A stretch of 64,000 bases of DNA from Molossus alvarezi (taxonomy: Eukaryota > Chordata > Mammalia > Chiroptera > Molossidae): NCBI GenBank assembly GCA_037176705.1, contig CM073898.1, forward strand, positions 22,428,488-22,492,487. Reading direction: 5' to 3'. Positions 37,130 to 48,262 of the stretch are shown here, piece after piece; the stretch's first letter is position 1; the number at the start of each line of letters is the position of its first letter. The notes beneath the pieces were generated by a model. It had not been told where the DNA came from and did not search any database. It saw only the letters and a list, made by a program, of their open reading frames with translations. The position numbers and the translations under genes are program-made.

Positions 37130-37353
37130 GCCCTGGCCGGTTGGGCTCAGCGGTTAGAGACCCGGGTTCGGATCCCACTAAGGGCATGTATCTTGGTTAC
37201 AGTTTGTCCCTGTCCCCGGTTGGGGTTGTGTGGGTGGCAACCACTCAATGTGTCTCTCTCAGGTAGATGTCTCTCTCTCTCTCTCTTTCTCCCTCTCTCC
37301 TTCCCGCTCTATCTCAAGATAAATGCAAAAATGTCCTCAGGTGAGGGGGAAAA
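37130..37353 (+). mobile_element. Ves-type SINE with a deletion inside the tRNA-like head
   Basis: Head GCCCTGGCCGGTTGGGCTCA runs to GGTTAGAGACCC and straight into GGGTTCGGATCCC. Compared with the copy at 25301, about 25-30 bases between the A and B boxes are absent. The body and the GTCCTCAGGTGAGG end are normal. Perfect target-site duplication AAAAGAGACTAGC (37117-37129 and 37354-37366). Confidence 0.96.
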
Positions 37354-37366
37354 AAAAGAGACTAGC

Positions 37367-38429
37367 AAGTACTATTGAAAAGCAACTTTTTAGGCTACTT
37401 TGATAAAATATATGGCAGTGTTCAGTTAAGGTAGATGGTATTTCCACATTGCAGTATTAGGTTTATTTTTAACTACATTTTAAGAGACCATCAACAATGT
37501 AGTGTGCATGTGAAATGGGAAGAGATATACAAGCCATACACATGGAAAGCGTGTGAAGTACGTGGCCTGATTAGATGCCCCTCCCAAGGGCTATCATAGC
37601 ACCTAGGGCACTTTATTATCAGTTACTAAACTGTTTACTTCTCTGTAACCATGCTGAACTATAAACTCAATGATACACCATGTCTCTGACTCACTATAGA
37701 GTTCCATGTGCCTACCACATATGAATACTATAATAATTTTCTCTTTAAGTGGATGAACAATATTGTTGGAGGAAAAATAATTTTAAAGGATGATATATTT
37801 GGTGCATTCAAACTAGGAACAGGCACAGCCCAGAGAATGAAATCCATATGGAATGCTAATAAACGATTAAAACTAATAGCATAGATGTTTAGTGACATGA
37901 ATTTCAGCTCAGTTTAAATGAAGATGTTATAACCATTTGGTAAACCCAAATTTGAACAGGATGCTTCCAAAAGTAATACTGATTCTTCAATAGCAATATT
38001 CAATGAGATAGTGGATAACCATTGATCAGTATTATTTTGGAAAGAGACTTCTGCCCTGGAGTTGAAATTTGAATTAAATAAATCCTAAAAGTCTTCATAA
38101 CCTAGGTCTCTACTGTTACATGATTCTACTTATAAAACCAGAACACATAGAATTAAGCATTACCCAAAAGCAACAATCACAGATCTTCCCTCATCACTGT
38201 AGGGACCAGCTCATGGCTATACAGATGCCTGCTAGAAATGGCATTTCCAGATCTTCTTGGTTTCCTGACTATATAGAAGACAGGACGCTGCCACCAACAA
38301 ATCCTGGTTTATTTTGTGCTCACCAGCTTCACATTCTGTTTCTAAAGATTGACATAGTTGCCTTTCCAGAGCCTTTCCTTGTTCTGCTCTAGCATCGTAT
38401 CTCATTCTCTTTTATAGGCTCATGAAAAT
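37367..38429. other. Unique sequence, no gene seen
   Basis: A 90-codon frame at 38120-38392 has no recognisable motif. Confidence 0.45.
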
Positions 38430-38900
38430 GAATAAACAGAGTAATTACATGGCCAGCAAGTAGGGTTAATCTCATTGCATGTATCCTAAATGTCTTAACT
38501 GTTTTGAAAAACAGGTGGGCTGTGTCTTAAATGTTGACAACAAAGCTAATAGTTTTTACACCTAGACGAGCCGATGGTCTTCTTCTATGGGCTTTTAGAT
38601 TTGCCACAGAGAAAAAATTGTAATTACTGTTTTTGCGATGATAATGGCTTAATGTACATCAATTATTGTGAGGTAGCTGAAAGAGCCGTGTAGTTCATGA
38701 CTGTGTATTATCTCTCAGGGCCAGAGCAGGATTGCCAGTTTTGGCAAGAAACAGCTAGCTATCCATTTACTGCCACTTGACTGGAATAATATAGAAATTC
38801 ATTTGCTTGCCAGAAATTTTCCTGGCTTGAAATCTAGGAAATGTATTCTGTTACCATAGTGATGCTCATTTTGGGGTTCAATTTTGTTTCTCTCTTCAGT
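38430..38900. promoter_or_regulatory. Repeat-poor stretch, possible conserved enhancer-like element
   Basis: About 470 bp with no recognisable transposon. It holds an RFX X-box-like word, GTTACCATAGTGATGC (38851-38866), several TAAT/ATTA words (TTGTAATTACTG at about 38619) and TGCCACTTGACTGG. No coding frame. A regulatory role is only inferred. Confidence 0.25.
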
Positions 38901-39344
38901 ATTTTCTTTCACCCCTCTAGTTAACTCGCAACATCCAGGGAACTGCAGAGAAATCCTTCGGTCCTCCCACCTGCACTAAACATCGGAATTTCTGTCTTTG
39001 TCCCTTACATGAGAATGAGATAAAAGTCACTGCAAAGGGGAATTGCGTGAATTCAGCCTCATACTAACTGTGGTATAACTGTTGCTATGTGGATACTGGC
39101 TCAGTGGTCCATCAGGAGCCTCCTATTATGGAAATGCCTCTATAGCCATGAAAACACTCAAGGGCGGATTTCTACTTGTCATTAGGAAGATCTGATTTCC
39201 CTCTCTAGGAAGAAAGTTGTATTCAATAACTTACCAAGTTACAATAAAGAAAGCAAGGAACAAATAATCAATCCTATGGGTGAGAGTTGAATGTATTGGA
39301 AGATCAAGTTATTGCTGTAATTGTTTAGGTTGATAGTGTGATTT
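38901..39344. other. Unique sequence, no gene seen
   Basis: Nothing assignable. Confidence 0.4.
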
Positions 39345-39530
39345 CTATCTTTGTTTGAACCCTAGCTCCAGCTCTTGTTAACTATGAAACTTCATGCAAT
39401 TTAATAAATTTCCTCTGAAACAGAATTATAAACAGGACTAGCATCAAAGGATTGATATGATAATTAGATGTGGTAATATCTATTGAGCATTTAGAACAAT
39501 GTATATTTTGTTGTGTTTAATAAATTATAT
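39345..39530 (+). repeat. Ancient MIR SINE
   Basis: TTTGAACCCTAGCTCCAGCT, CTTGTTAACTATGAAACTTC, TTATAAACAGGACTAGCATC and a TATTGAGCATTTAGAACAAT end follow the MIR order. Confidence 0.75.
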
Positions 39531-39924
39531 TATCATTGTTGTTACTACTTTAACTTCTACTGCTAATGTAGTGGAAAATGACTTGATTCTTCAAGATAAA
39601 CGAGAGAGACAGCCTAATAAATAGATGGAGATGCTGGAAATGAATGATCAAATTCACCCATAGTAAATCTTAATATTTCTGGTGGACTGATTCTTCAAGT
39701 TGATTTACTTTTGAATCTATAGACCTCTATCATTGTATCTCTTAGTGTTTCAGTTGGTGATAAAATTTTAAACTTCTATACACTTAACAAAGCCTTTATC
39801 TGACTTTTGTTTATGATCTACACTTTTTCTGGGCATATAATTCTAGGTTGACATATGTTGATTTATTATTATTATTATTATTATTTTGGTCACCACAATG
39901 CTACTGCTGTTTTTCTTTTCTTTT

Positions 39925-40150
39925 TGACATTTTATTTTAATTTCTTTCCATCACTATTTGAATCTGTGGGGGTGACACTGGTTAACAAAATATACAGGTT
40001 TCAGGTGCACATTTCTAGAACACATCATCTGTACACTGTACACCACCCCAAGTCAAGTCTCGTCTATCAGCAATTATCTCCCATGTACCTTCCTCCGTCT
40101 CCCCTCATTCCCCAGTCTGCTGTTTTTGTACCTTTACTTATGACACCTGT
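39925..40150 (-). mobile_element. L1 3' UTR fragment (different subfamily), antisense
   Basis: GGGGGTGACACTGGTTAACA, ACAGGTTTCAGGTGCACATT, then ACACATCATCTGTACACTGT, a pattern typical of one L1 3' UTR lineage in laurasiatherian mammals. Confidence 0.8.
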
Positions 40151-41354
40151 TTTTTCTTCTGACCTAAGAGTATCGGCAGTTGATTATTATGTGCCTTGAT
40201 ACAGTTTTCTTCATATTTTATATGTTTTAAAGCCTGCTTTTATGGTTTTCATCACATGTGGAAACATTTTGTCCATTATTTTAAACAATACTTTTCCTAC
40301 TCTTTCTCCACACTTCACATCTAGAATTCCAATTTGCACAAATATTAGGATCTTTGATATTGCCCTACAGCTCTTCAATGTGCTTCCTTTTTCTTTTTAA
40401 CCCTTTTTAGTTGTTGTTTATTTTATGTTTGTTTCTTCCTGAGTATTTTTTATTGACCTAACCTAGCATTCACTATTTTTTCCCTGTTACTTCCAGCATG
40501 TTCACAGCCATTTTAGAGCAATTTTTCAATTCTGATATTCTGTTCTTAATTCTAGCATTTTCATTTATAACATTTTCTATAATTTCAATGTCTCTGATGA
40601 AATTCCCCATACATGTTAGCTCTATTATTACTAATTCATTTAACATATTAATTACAGCTATTTTCAAATCCCTGCCTAGAAGTTTCAACATATGTATCAT
40701 CTCTTGGTCTGGTTTTGTTGACTGCCATATGTTTTCACAATGGAACTTTTAAAATTGTGTATTGTGTGTCTTATATTCATGCATTCAATTTCAGATGCAT
40801 ATTAAAGTATATTAGAGATGGAGGTAAATATTAATTACATCCAGGAACATGCAAAACTTTTCTTCTATCTGTTTTGGTATTCCATAATTAAGTTTGAGAC
40901 TTGGTATTTTTTGTTGCTATAGTTACCTCCAAGGCACCACAGGCTTCAGATTCTGTAGAAGTGGGCCACGCTACCCTTTCGCATCTTGCATTGATGGTAT
41001 TTTTAAAAAATTTATACTGTATATACCCCCAGCTTTCAGAATGCCCTACATGTCTGCTCCACACAGGGGACTCTGCATTTTTCCTCCTGCCATTCCACCT
41101 CGTCAGGATGGCTTTGCCATTCCTGTTTCTATCAATACTCTGTTTAGGGTTATGTAGACATTTTCTAAGAAGTTTGAGGCTTTCTCTAGTTACCTCCTCT
41201 TTTCTTTCTGAACCTTCACTAGAATTGATTGTAAAGGTTTTTTTCATGGCAATGTAGGCTTTTTCTAGCATGAACCTCTGAAGTCTTTCAGTCTCTATCC
41301 ATTATCCGGTTCCAGGGTTCCTTCCCCACTTTTAAGTATTTGTTTCCACAGCAC

Positions 41355-41738
41355 CTTGATTCTCATACCAATTTGTCTTTGTCTATTATAAGAGGCTGGG
41401 CAGTTTATAAACAACAGGGATTTATTGCTCACAGTCCTGCAAACTGGGACATCCAAAATGAAGGTGTTGGCAGATTTGGCGTTTAGTGAGGGCATGCCCT
41501 CTGATTCATAAATAGCTATCTTCTCTCTGTGTCCTCACATGGTCGAAACAGAGGAGGAGCTCTCTGAGGTCTCTTTTATAAGGGCACTAATCACACTGAT
41601 GTAGGTTTCACTGTTTATGACCCAGTCACCTCTCATAGGTCTCACTTTAAAATACCATCGCATCGGGAATTAGGTTTCAACGTATGAATGTGGGAGAGAC
41701 ACAAACTTTTAGTCTATTATTAGTCTGTGCTCTTAATT
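41355..41738 (-). repeat. MaLR (MLT1-like) LTR, reverse
   Basis: GAGGCTGGGCAGTTTATAAA, CTGTGTCCTCACATGGTCGA, CTTTTATAAGGGCACTAATC, GGGAATTAGGTTTCAACGTA and GAGACACAAACTTTTAGTCT, in inverse MaLR order. Inserted in the older L1. Confidence 0.92.
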
Positions 41739-42490
41739 TCTTAGGTAGATCCAAGATATAACCTGGAATTATACTCCTTATGTATAAAGAACTCTTTAAT
41801 GTTTCCTGTGTTGTCTACTGGTCAAAAAATTTGTCTTTGGTTTCCTCAAAATGTCTTTGGATTGTCTTCTTTCTGGAAACTGCATTTTCACTTGATATGA
41901 AATTCTAGAATAGTGACATTTTCCCTCTAGAATGTTAAAGGTGGCATTTATTTGAGGTCTGTGCTTGCATGGTTTCTACAGAAAAGTTATGGTTGTTCCT
42001 TATGCTTGTTCTCAGGTTGTTTCCTTCAGATCCCAGTTGTTTTTAAGATTTGTTTTTTCACCTTTGCTTTTCTTTACCTATGATGAGCCAGACATGGTCT
42101 CCCCATTGTTTATTCTTCTTGCGAGTCATTGAGCTTTTTGCAGCTGTGAGGTGATATTTTTCATCACAGGTGGACACTTTTCAGAATTATTTCTTCAAAA
42201 AATTTTTCTGCTCATATTTCTCTCTCCTCTATTTCTAATATTTAGATGTTAGACTTTTAGGTATGCTCCTACAGTTGACATATTCTTTATTTACTTTTTC
42301 CAGCATTTTCCTCTTTCTGTTTGGGTAATTTTTCTTGCCATGCATTCAACTTTACTGATCTTTTTCTTTGAAGTTTTCAATTTGCTAATGCTTCATCTAA
42401 TAACTTTTTAAGTATTCTATCCTTCGATTCAACAGTTTCTATTTAATTTTGTTTTGTCAGCTGAGTTACTCTGTTGAAAATATCTTTTTT

Positions 42491-42736
42491 GTGGTTTATC
42501 TCCCCACCCACCCCCTCTTCTGGGGGTTGTCAGTCTGTACCCTACTTCCACGTCTCTGGGACTATCCTGTTCTTCAGAGTGTTATTATATTCCACAAATA
42601 AGTGAGATCACAGAATTCACATGCATGTATGCATAATCAAAGGACATGGACAACAAAGCTGGGGATAGGGTGGGGAGGGAGGCAGGAAGGGTGTCAATGG
42701 GGGAAAGAGGAGAAACATTTGTAACAAAAAAATTAA
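42491..42736. mobile_element. Short L1 insertion with 5' inversion (twin priming)
   Basis: 42491-42609 is L1 3' UTR in reverse orientation (GTGGTTTATCTCCCCACCCA to CCACAAATAAGTGAGATCA). From about 42610 the adjacent downstream 3' UTR continues in forward orientation (ATGCATGTATGCATAATCAA to an A-rich tail). Both halves match consecutive parts of the 3' end of the L1 at 5650-5935. The flanks AAAATATCTTTTTT (42477-42490) and AAAATATTTTTTTC (from 42737) look like the target-site duplication. Confidence 0.9.
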
Positions 42737-43560
42737 AAAAATATTTTTTTCTTTTTCAACCAGTATATTTATCTTTTCTAAAATATTAAATATTGATGCT
42801 TTATATCTCTTGCAGCATAGCTCAAAATTGTATTTGTGGTTCTATTAATATTGTTTTTGTTTTTCTTAATTTTAGGCAATAATTTTATGGTTTTTTATAT
42901 GTCTAGTACTTTTTAAAGTTTTTTTGTTTTTGTTTTTTTTTTTTAATTTGAATGCTACAATGTTGAATGTCTCAATTTTGTTCTCTTGCTTTAGAGAGTA
43001 ATGAGTTTTATCCTAGGAGACAATTTACTGGTGGATTAAAGTGATAGTAATCAAGCTTGATTTTAAGCTGTGTTAGAATAGGTCTAGGTTAGGCCTTACT
43101 AAATGGCTCATGTAGCTCTCTTTTTAAGGTATCGCCTTTTAAAATCTCAACTGATAATCTGAGGTATGCAGCAGGATCCCTTTCCTCTGTCAGGCTGGCA
43201 TTCCTGTATCTGCTTGATCCTTCCCCTACCCCCCATAGGTTCTCTGTTCAGTGCTCAGCTTCCCAATAACTATACCTCATGCAATCTCATCTTACGTAGG
43301 TGCAGCTTTGGGATTTTCCAAAGACTTAACTAGATCTTTGTGCAGTAACTTTCTTCCCAATATCCCACACTACAATTTTCAGCCACTTCATAGGCTGAAC
43401 TCAGAATTCTGCATCCTCCGCTCAGCAATACTGCCATGATTTGCTTAGACTCCATTTTTTAATATTGTTTTCTGGAATATAGCTGAACAGAGAAAGCTGG
43501 AGTAACCATAGGGATTACTGTTTGAGTTTCTCTTCTGTCAACAATTGTATTTCTGCACTG

Positions 43561-46500
43561 CCTGTTCTCTCCAAAGTCTGAACAATGTTGCTTAGTATGT
43601 TATATATTTTATGTTTGCTTATGGTGGAAGGACTAGTCCGGTGTAAATTACCCTGTCATGGCCACAATCAAAAGACATTTGGTTATATTTTGGATATGTT
43701 ACTACAAGTGTTAAGTGTATCTTATGAGCCAAGTTGTTTGGCTGAGTACAATAACAATAGATGGTTACTATAGAATGCATGAACCTATGGAAAGAGCTTA
43801 GCAATGGAAAGTCAAACTAAATAACATAAAACTAGAAAAAAAGTCTCTTTTCCCCTTGCAGATAGCTCTTTGATTATTATTTAATCATCTTGAAACACCT
43901 ACCAATAAACTACACAATAAACAGGTTCAAGAAAACTTTTTTTTTTATATTAAAAAAATAATGAAGCTATTTCCCATTGGTCTTCACAATAAGTGAGAAA
44001 GTATAGCTTATACTGGAATATCTGTATTTTCACTACCTATTTTAAAATTTAGAGATAGTATCAAACAAGAACCATAAAAATCCTTAAGGCAAATAAGTCA
44101 TAACAAAATAATTTTAATTACATTGCAATTATAAGATTTTACTGTCAAATATATCTAATTCAATCCCATCAAAGACAGTTGCTATTCTTGAGGCCAACTC
44201 AATTTGTTTTTACTATTTAAGTAATGAATAAATATAAACAATGCTTTCAAGATTCTTTCATCAAATGAGCTTTAATGTGTCTATTTTTGCATACCCATAC
44301 ACATGTCCTACAAAACAAGTCTTCTAATTCTAATTAGAATGATGGAGTTAACATTTTGGTACACATAGTAAATCAGGAAGTAATTATCTAATTTCCTAAT
44401 GTAGACAGAGATTCATAGTGTCCTTCATAGCTGTGTAACCAAAGGTTTACAGTTGAAAAGCTGAACATACATCTTTTCAGAAGACAGAATAGTAGACATA
44501 TATTTTTTGCAGCTTATATGAAGTAATGACCTGTCATCATTTATTATTTTAATTGATAAGTTGCACCACTTAATTATAAAATGGATTGGCTTCCCAGGGA
44601 TACCTATAGTCTCAATAATCTATTTGTGGAACCTATGAGGAAGAATGACTGGTTTTAAGTATTAGTTTGAAAATTCCAGCATAGGATACCAAGGAAACCT
44701 CAAGAAATTGTTTGATATAGTTCTCACTGTTAGGCTAGTGAGAAGCAAACCATTTAAGATGGATTGTTGTTGAGTATTTTCTGAATTTCAGAAGACAACA
44801 TTTCCATAACCCCATACACCTAAGACAAAAATCCTGATAAATTGCTATTGTTTCAATTTAGTCCATGTCCTTGAAGCATTTATGTATATGGAACACTCCC
44901 CTTGCATCTTCATCCCCCATATTCACACTGTTAGACTCAAAGCCAGAGAAACACACACACATTATAAACACCTTATAAACTCTAAGTAGCAGATAATATA
45001 AATTCAAGCTCACATAGAATAAAATAGAATGTTATTTTAATTCAAGAGGTTTACATTCTGTATATTTGTGTCATATTCACAAGCAAACCTGTGAACGAGG
45101 GAGAGATCATTTCAAGACCACCCTTTACAGAGCATATTTCCTACCTTTGTGAAAAATGAAAATGGCAAGCCCAGTAAAAACATATGGATCCGCAAATGCT
45201 CTGGTCTAAATGTTCCTCTGGTGCTATGCCACAGAGTGCCTCCCTGTTCTGCACCCAGCCTTTCTCGTAAGAGCAAACAGAGAAGCAATGCCAGCTTAAA
45301 GTGACAAGTAAGGGATCCCTCCTACAGTTGGGTAGGACTCGGACAACGCTTGCCCACTGCGCATCACACAGAGTTGTGTTAGTTCTAATATCTTCATGTA
45401 CAACTCTCGGGAAATAGGAAAGCCAAGGTTTCTGCTTATACAAATATGTCTTTCCAGGTCTCTGTTTGACTAGTGGTGAGTATTTCAAGTATAGGAAAGT
45501 ACTACAGACAGACCAATGTTTGGGGTAGCAGATTTTTTTTTTGCATAAAATTTTAATAATTCAAAAGACACAATGAAGTTGAGGAGCCAAAGGTTGAAAT
45601 GAAGTAACAATGTCTAATAAAGGCAAGTTACATTATTTAGAAGGATATAAGAGGAGGCCTTAAATATTTTACAGTTTGAAATAAAAATTTAAGGCCATGC
45701 TCATTTTTCCTCCTTCTCACATATAATTGCTAAGGTCTTCTTAAATTACTCAAAAGTAATGGAGCAACAGGATACGTCATTTGCGACAAATCCCATTGCC
45801 ATTGCAGAGGGGACCTCTCTGTGTCTCTTTTCCCTGCTGCTATGACTGCTTCCTTCACAACTGGCACATAGACCCTCTGGTCTCAGCAGCATCAGGCTGC
45901 TATTTCCAGGGATGCAGGTTCTTTAACAGTCCCTGCTCCATGGGTTATCTTTCTGGGAAAACGGGAATTGCTAAGCGAGTGGAAGGAGGTAATGAATAAT
46001 ATAAGTAGTCCCTTACATTCTGCTGAGACCCTGTCAGTCAGCCTCAGAACACATTGTTAAGCCTTGCTGTGTTGACAGAGACCATGATTTCCAATGAGAC
46101 GCAAGAGCCAGGTTCTGACCTTGCATACCTGAAACAGATTCTTAGCACTTTGTGACAGAGGAATGACCCTGGTATCTTGGCCAGAAACCATTATGGAAAC
46201 TGCATTTCTGTTCACCTAATCCCTCCCTAAAAGTGTTTGCTATTAATGGGATTTTAAAAAAATACATTGTAAAGTGACACATACAAAAAGTTAGCACCAC
46301 ATTGCAAGGATAGCGTGTCCCTAACAAAGGGAGGGGAACATTTGTAATAAACAGGTCTTCTTTAATTCATCATGCACTCCTCTTTCGATGTTTGTGGTGT
46401 ACTTTGTATAAAATTCTCGCAAGAAAACCTTGTCATAACTAACAAAGAGGGTACCCTACTTGACTATAAAAACAACAAGTCATAGGAAGCAAAGTTTTTA

Positions 46501-46629
46501 TGTCAAATTAAGTGGATGATCAGAAAGAACCAAGAAAAACAAGGTCATTTCAGAGGACTGGAAAAAAATATGTAAGAGTGCCTCTGCTTTTGGTTATGGG
46601 GGTAGTGGATTATTTATCTAAATGCACTT
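43561..46629. other. Mostly unique AT-rich sequence, no gene seen
   Basis: Three kilobases with no recognised transposon. A 115-codon open frame on the minus strand (45141-45488) is the longest here that is not repeat-derived. It has no family I recognise, no signal peptide and no visible promoter or splice context. A GC-richer patch lies at about 45780-46000. Confidence 0.4.
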
Positions 46630-46884
46630 TTTTTTTTTTTTTTTTATCCTCACCCGAGGACATTTTTCCATTTTTTGTTCAGGTAGAGTTGGGGGGAGAG
46701 AGAGGAACAGAGAGAGAGAGAGAAACATCGATGTGAAAGGGACACATCGAGTGGCTGCCACCCGCACAACCGACCAGGGCCGGGGATAAACTGCAACCGA
46801 GGTACGTGCCCTTAGTGGGAACCGAACCCGGGTCTCTCCGGACCGCAGGCCGACGCTCTAACCGCTGAGCCAAACCGGCCAGGG
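46630..46884 (-). mobile_element. Ves-type SINE, CpG-rich and young-looking
   Basis: T-run and ATCCTCACCCGAGGACATTT at the left, ACATCGATGTGAAAGGGACA, then GTGGGAACCGAACCCGGGTC and a GCCGACGCTCTAACCGCTGA head region. Target-site duplication CTAAATGCACT (46619-46629 and 46885-46895). Many CpGs are intact, so little decay. Confidence 0.97.
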
Positions 46885-47394
46885 CTAAATGCACTCTTTA
46901 ATATCCAGCAATTGTAATTAGTTTTCAATTACCCAGGGAATGCACAAATTCATTTTCCTCTATTCTGTTATAAAAAATAACATTATTATCTCTATTCTGT
47001 TATAATTCTCAGAGGAAAATGAAGCTTTTAACTTGATTTCTTTCCTTTCAGAAAACATACATGTGTGCATAATCATATATATGCACATACAAGAAATATA
47101 GTTTATGTGTGTGTAATTTAAATAACACCGTATTTTATGTGGAGAATTTGTGTTGTTTTTTACTCAGGTTATTTCTTAAAAATCTGCCACATCTTTGCAC
47201 CTGCCACTTTCTGTATGAACATTAGTACTTCTCTGGCTAGTTACTGAAACAAAAAATAGCTGGATCAGGCACAAAATAATTCTTAAATTCTAAATGGCTT
47301 TGTATGCACACCCATTCTAATTCTTACAGGTTCCTGTGCCAACTGATGCATTTGTAGCTCTTTGTGTAGAGTACCCTGCCACCAAAATGCTACA
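46885..47394. other. Unique sequence, no gene seen
   Basis: A repeated ATTATCTCTATTCTGTTATA word near 46960-47005 suggests a small local duplication. Nothing else. Confidence 0.4.
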
Positions 47395-47675
47395 GACCAC
47401 CCCTCAAAGCTCAGCCCAAGGGCATCTCCTGTGGAAGGCATCACTATCTCTTACTATAACCAACCTTTCTCTCAGGTAAAACTGCAATGCTTTATCTGTA
47501 ATCCTACCATGGCACTGACCATGTAGTCCATAGCCCCATAGCCATTTGTACTCATGACTTATCTCCCCTTGTCTCCCATTAGGGTACAAGCTCCCGTAGG
47601 GCAGGGTCCATGTGTGACTTGCATCAGTTACTCTTCTATAAGTCTTTAAGAATGAATAAAAGGATGAATAAGTAG
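47395..47675 (+). repeat. Ancient L2 3' end
   Basis: AGGGTACAAGCTCCCGTAGG, GCAGGGTCCATGTGTGACTT and AATGAATAAAAGGATGAATA match the L2 terminal order. Confidence 0.75.
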
Positions 47676-48115
47676 ATGCAACATGACATAGTAGTGCCTC
47701 AAAAGTTCCAGGAAATGTCTGTTATGTCATTTATTGTCAATTCCATAGAGTCTTTGGCTGCATTCTAGTTGCCATGTTTAAAACTAATCTTATACTTATC
47801 TTTTGTATGCATTATATTTCACACCACTGAAAATAGAAATGATCCTATATATTTTCAGAGTAGTCCTTATTGTACTTAGAGAAGAAAACTTGTAACCCCT
47901 TTCTGAATGTTTTCCTTTCACTAGCACTATTCTTAGCTGCAGCAATAGATGAATTTGTTAGAAGTATTCCAAGTAGGTAGTTTCATTCCACATGGCTGAT
48001 ATGCCGTCACATCTCTCTGCCCTCCACCTCCAACCAACTCAGCAACTTGGGCATCAGAAACCACTCAGCCTCTGGGTATCAAGGTGGTACATGTCCCAGC
48101 AGATGCAGAGAAGTC

Positions 48116-48262
48116 CTTTCCTCCCGCCCTCTCTCTTCTTTCCTTTCTCCCTTCCTCCTCCTCCCCTTCCTCCCTCCCTCCTTTCCTCCTTCCCTTTCTT
48201 CCTTTGTTTGTTTTTTCCCCTTTTTCTTATATATTCTCTCTATTTCTCTTTCTCAGGACTTC
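48116..48262 (+). repeat. Pyrimidine-rich (CT) tract
   Basis: About 145 bp of mainly CCTT/CCTC variants on the plus strand. It is less pure than the tract at 10.8 kb. Overlapping open frames are Pro/Ser/Phe-rich artefacts. Confidence 0.9.

Larger units (their letters stand above)
39670..43560 (-). mobile_element. Old L1 composite, antisense, with nested insertions
   Basis: The plus strand carries inverse phrases of an old L1 ORF1/5' region: CTGGGCATATAATTCTAGGT (39830), GCACAAATATTAGGATCTTT (40335), TATGTATCATCTCTTGGTCT (40692), then TTCAGAATTATTTCTTCAAA (42179) and TTTACTGATCTTTTTCTTTG (42352). Similar phrases occur at both 40.25-40.5 and 42.18-42.45 kb, so two copies or a local rearrangement may be joined here. 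Nested within it are an L1 3' end (39.9 kb), a MaLR LTR (41.4 kb) and a twin-primed L1 (42.5 kb). An ATT repeat lies at 39862-39886. The right end near 43560 is approximate. Confidence 0.65.

Noticed and set aside
39855..40199. 114-codon frame with Tyr-rich start
   Set aside because: The start is the ATT microsatellite and the rest is antisense L1 3' UTR.
48116..48262. CRISPR-like or regulatory repeat array
   Set aside because: Simple CT-rich sequence without repeat-spacer structure. The window is mammalian.
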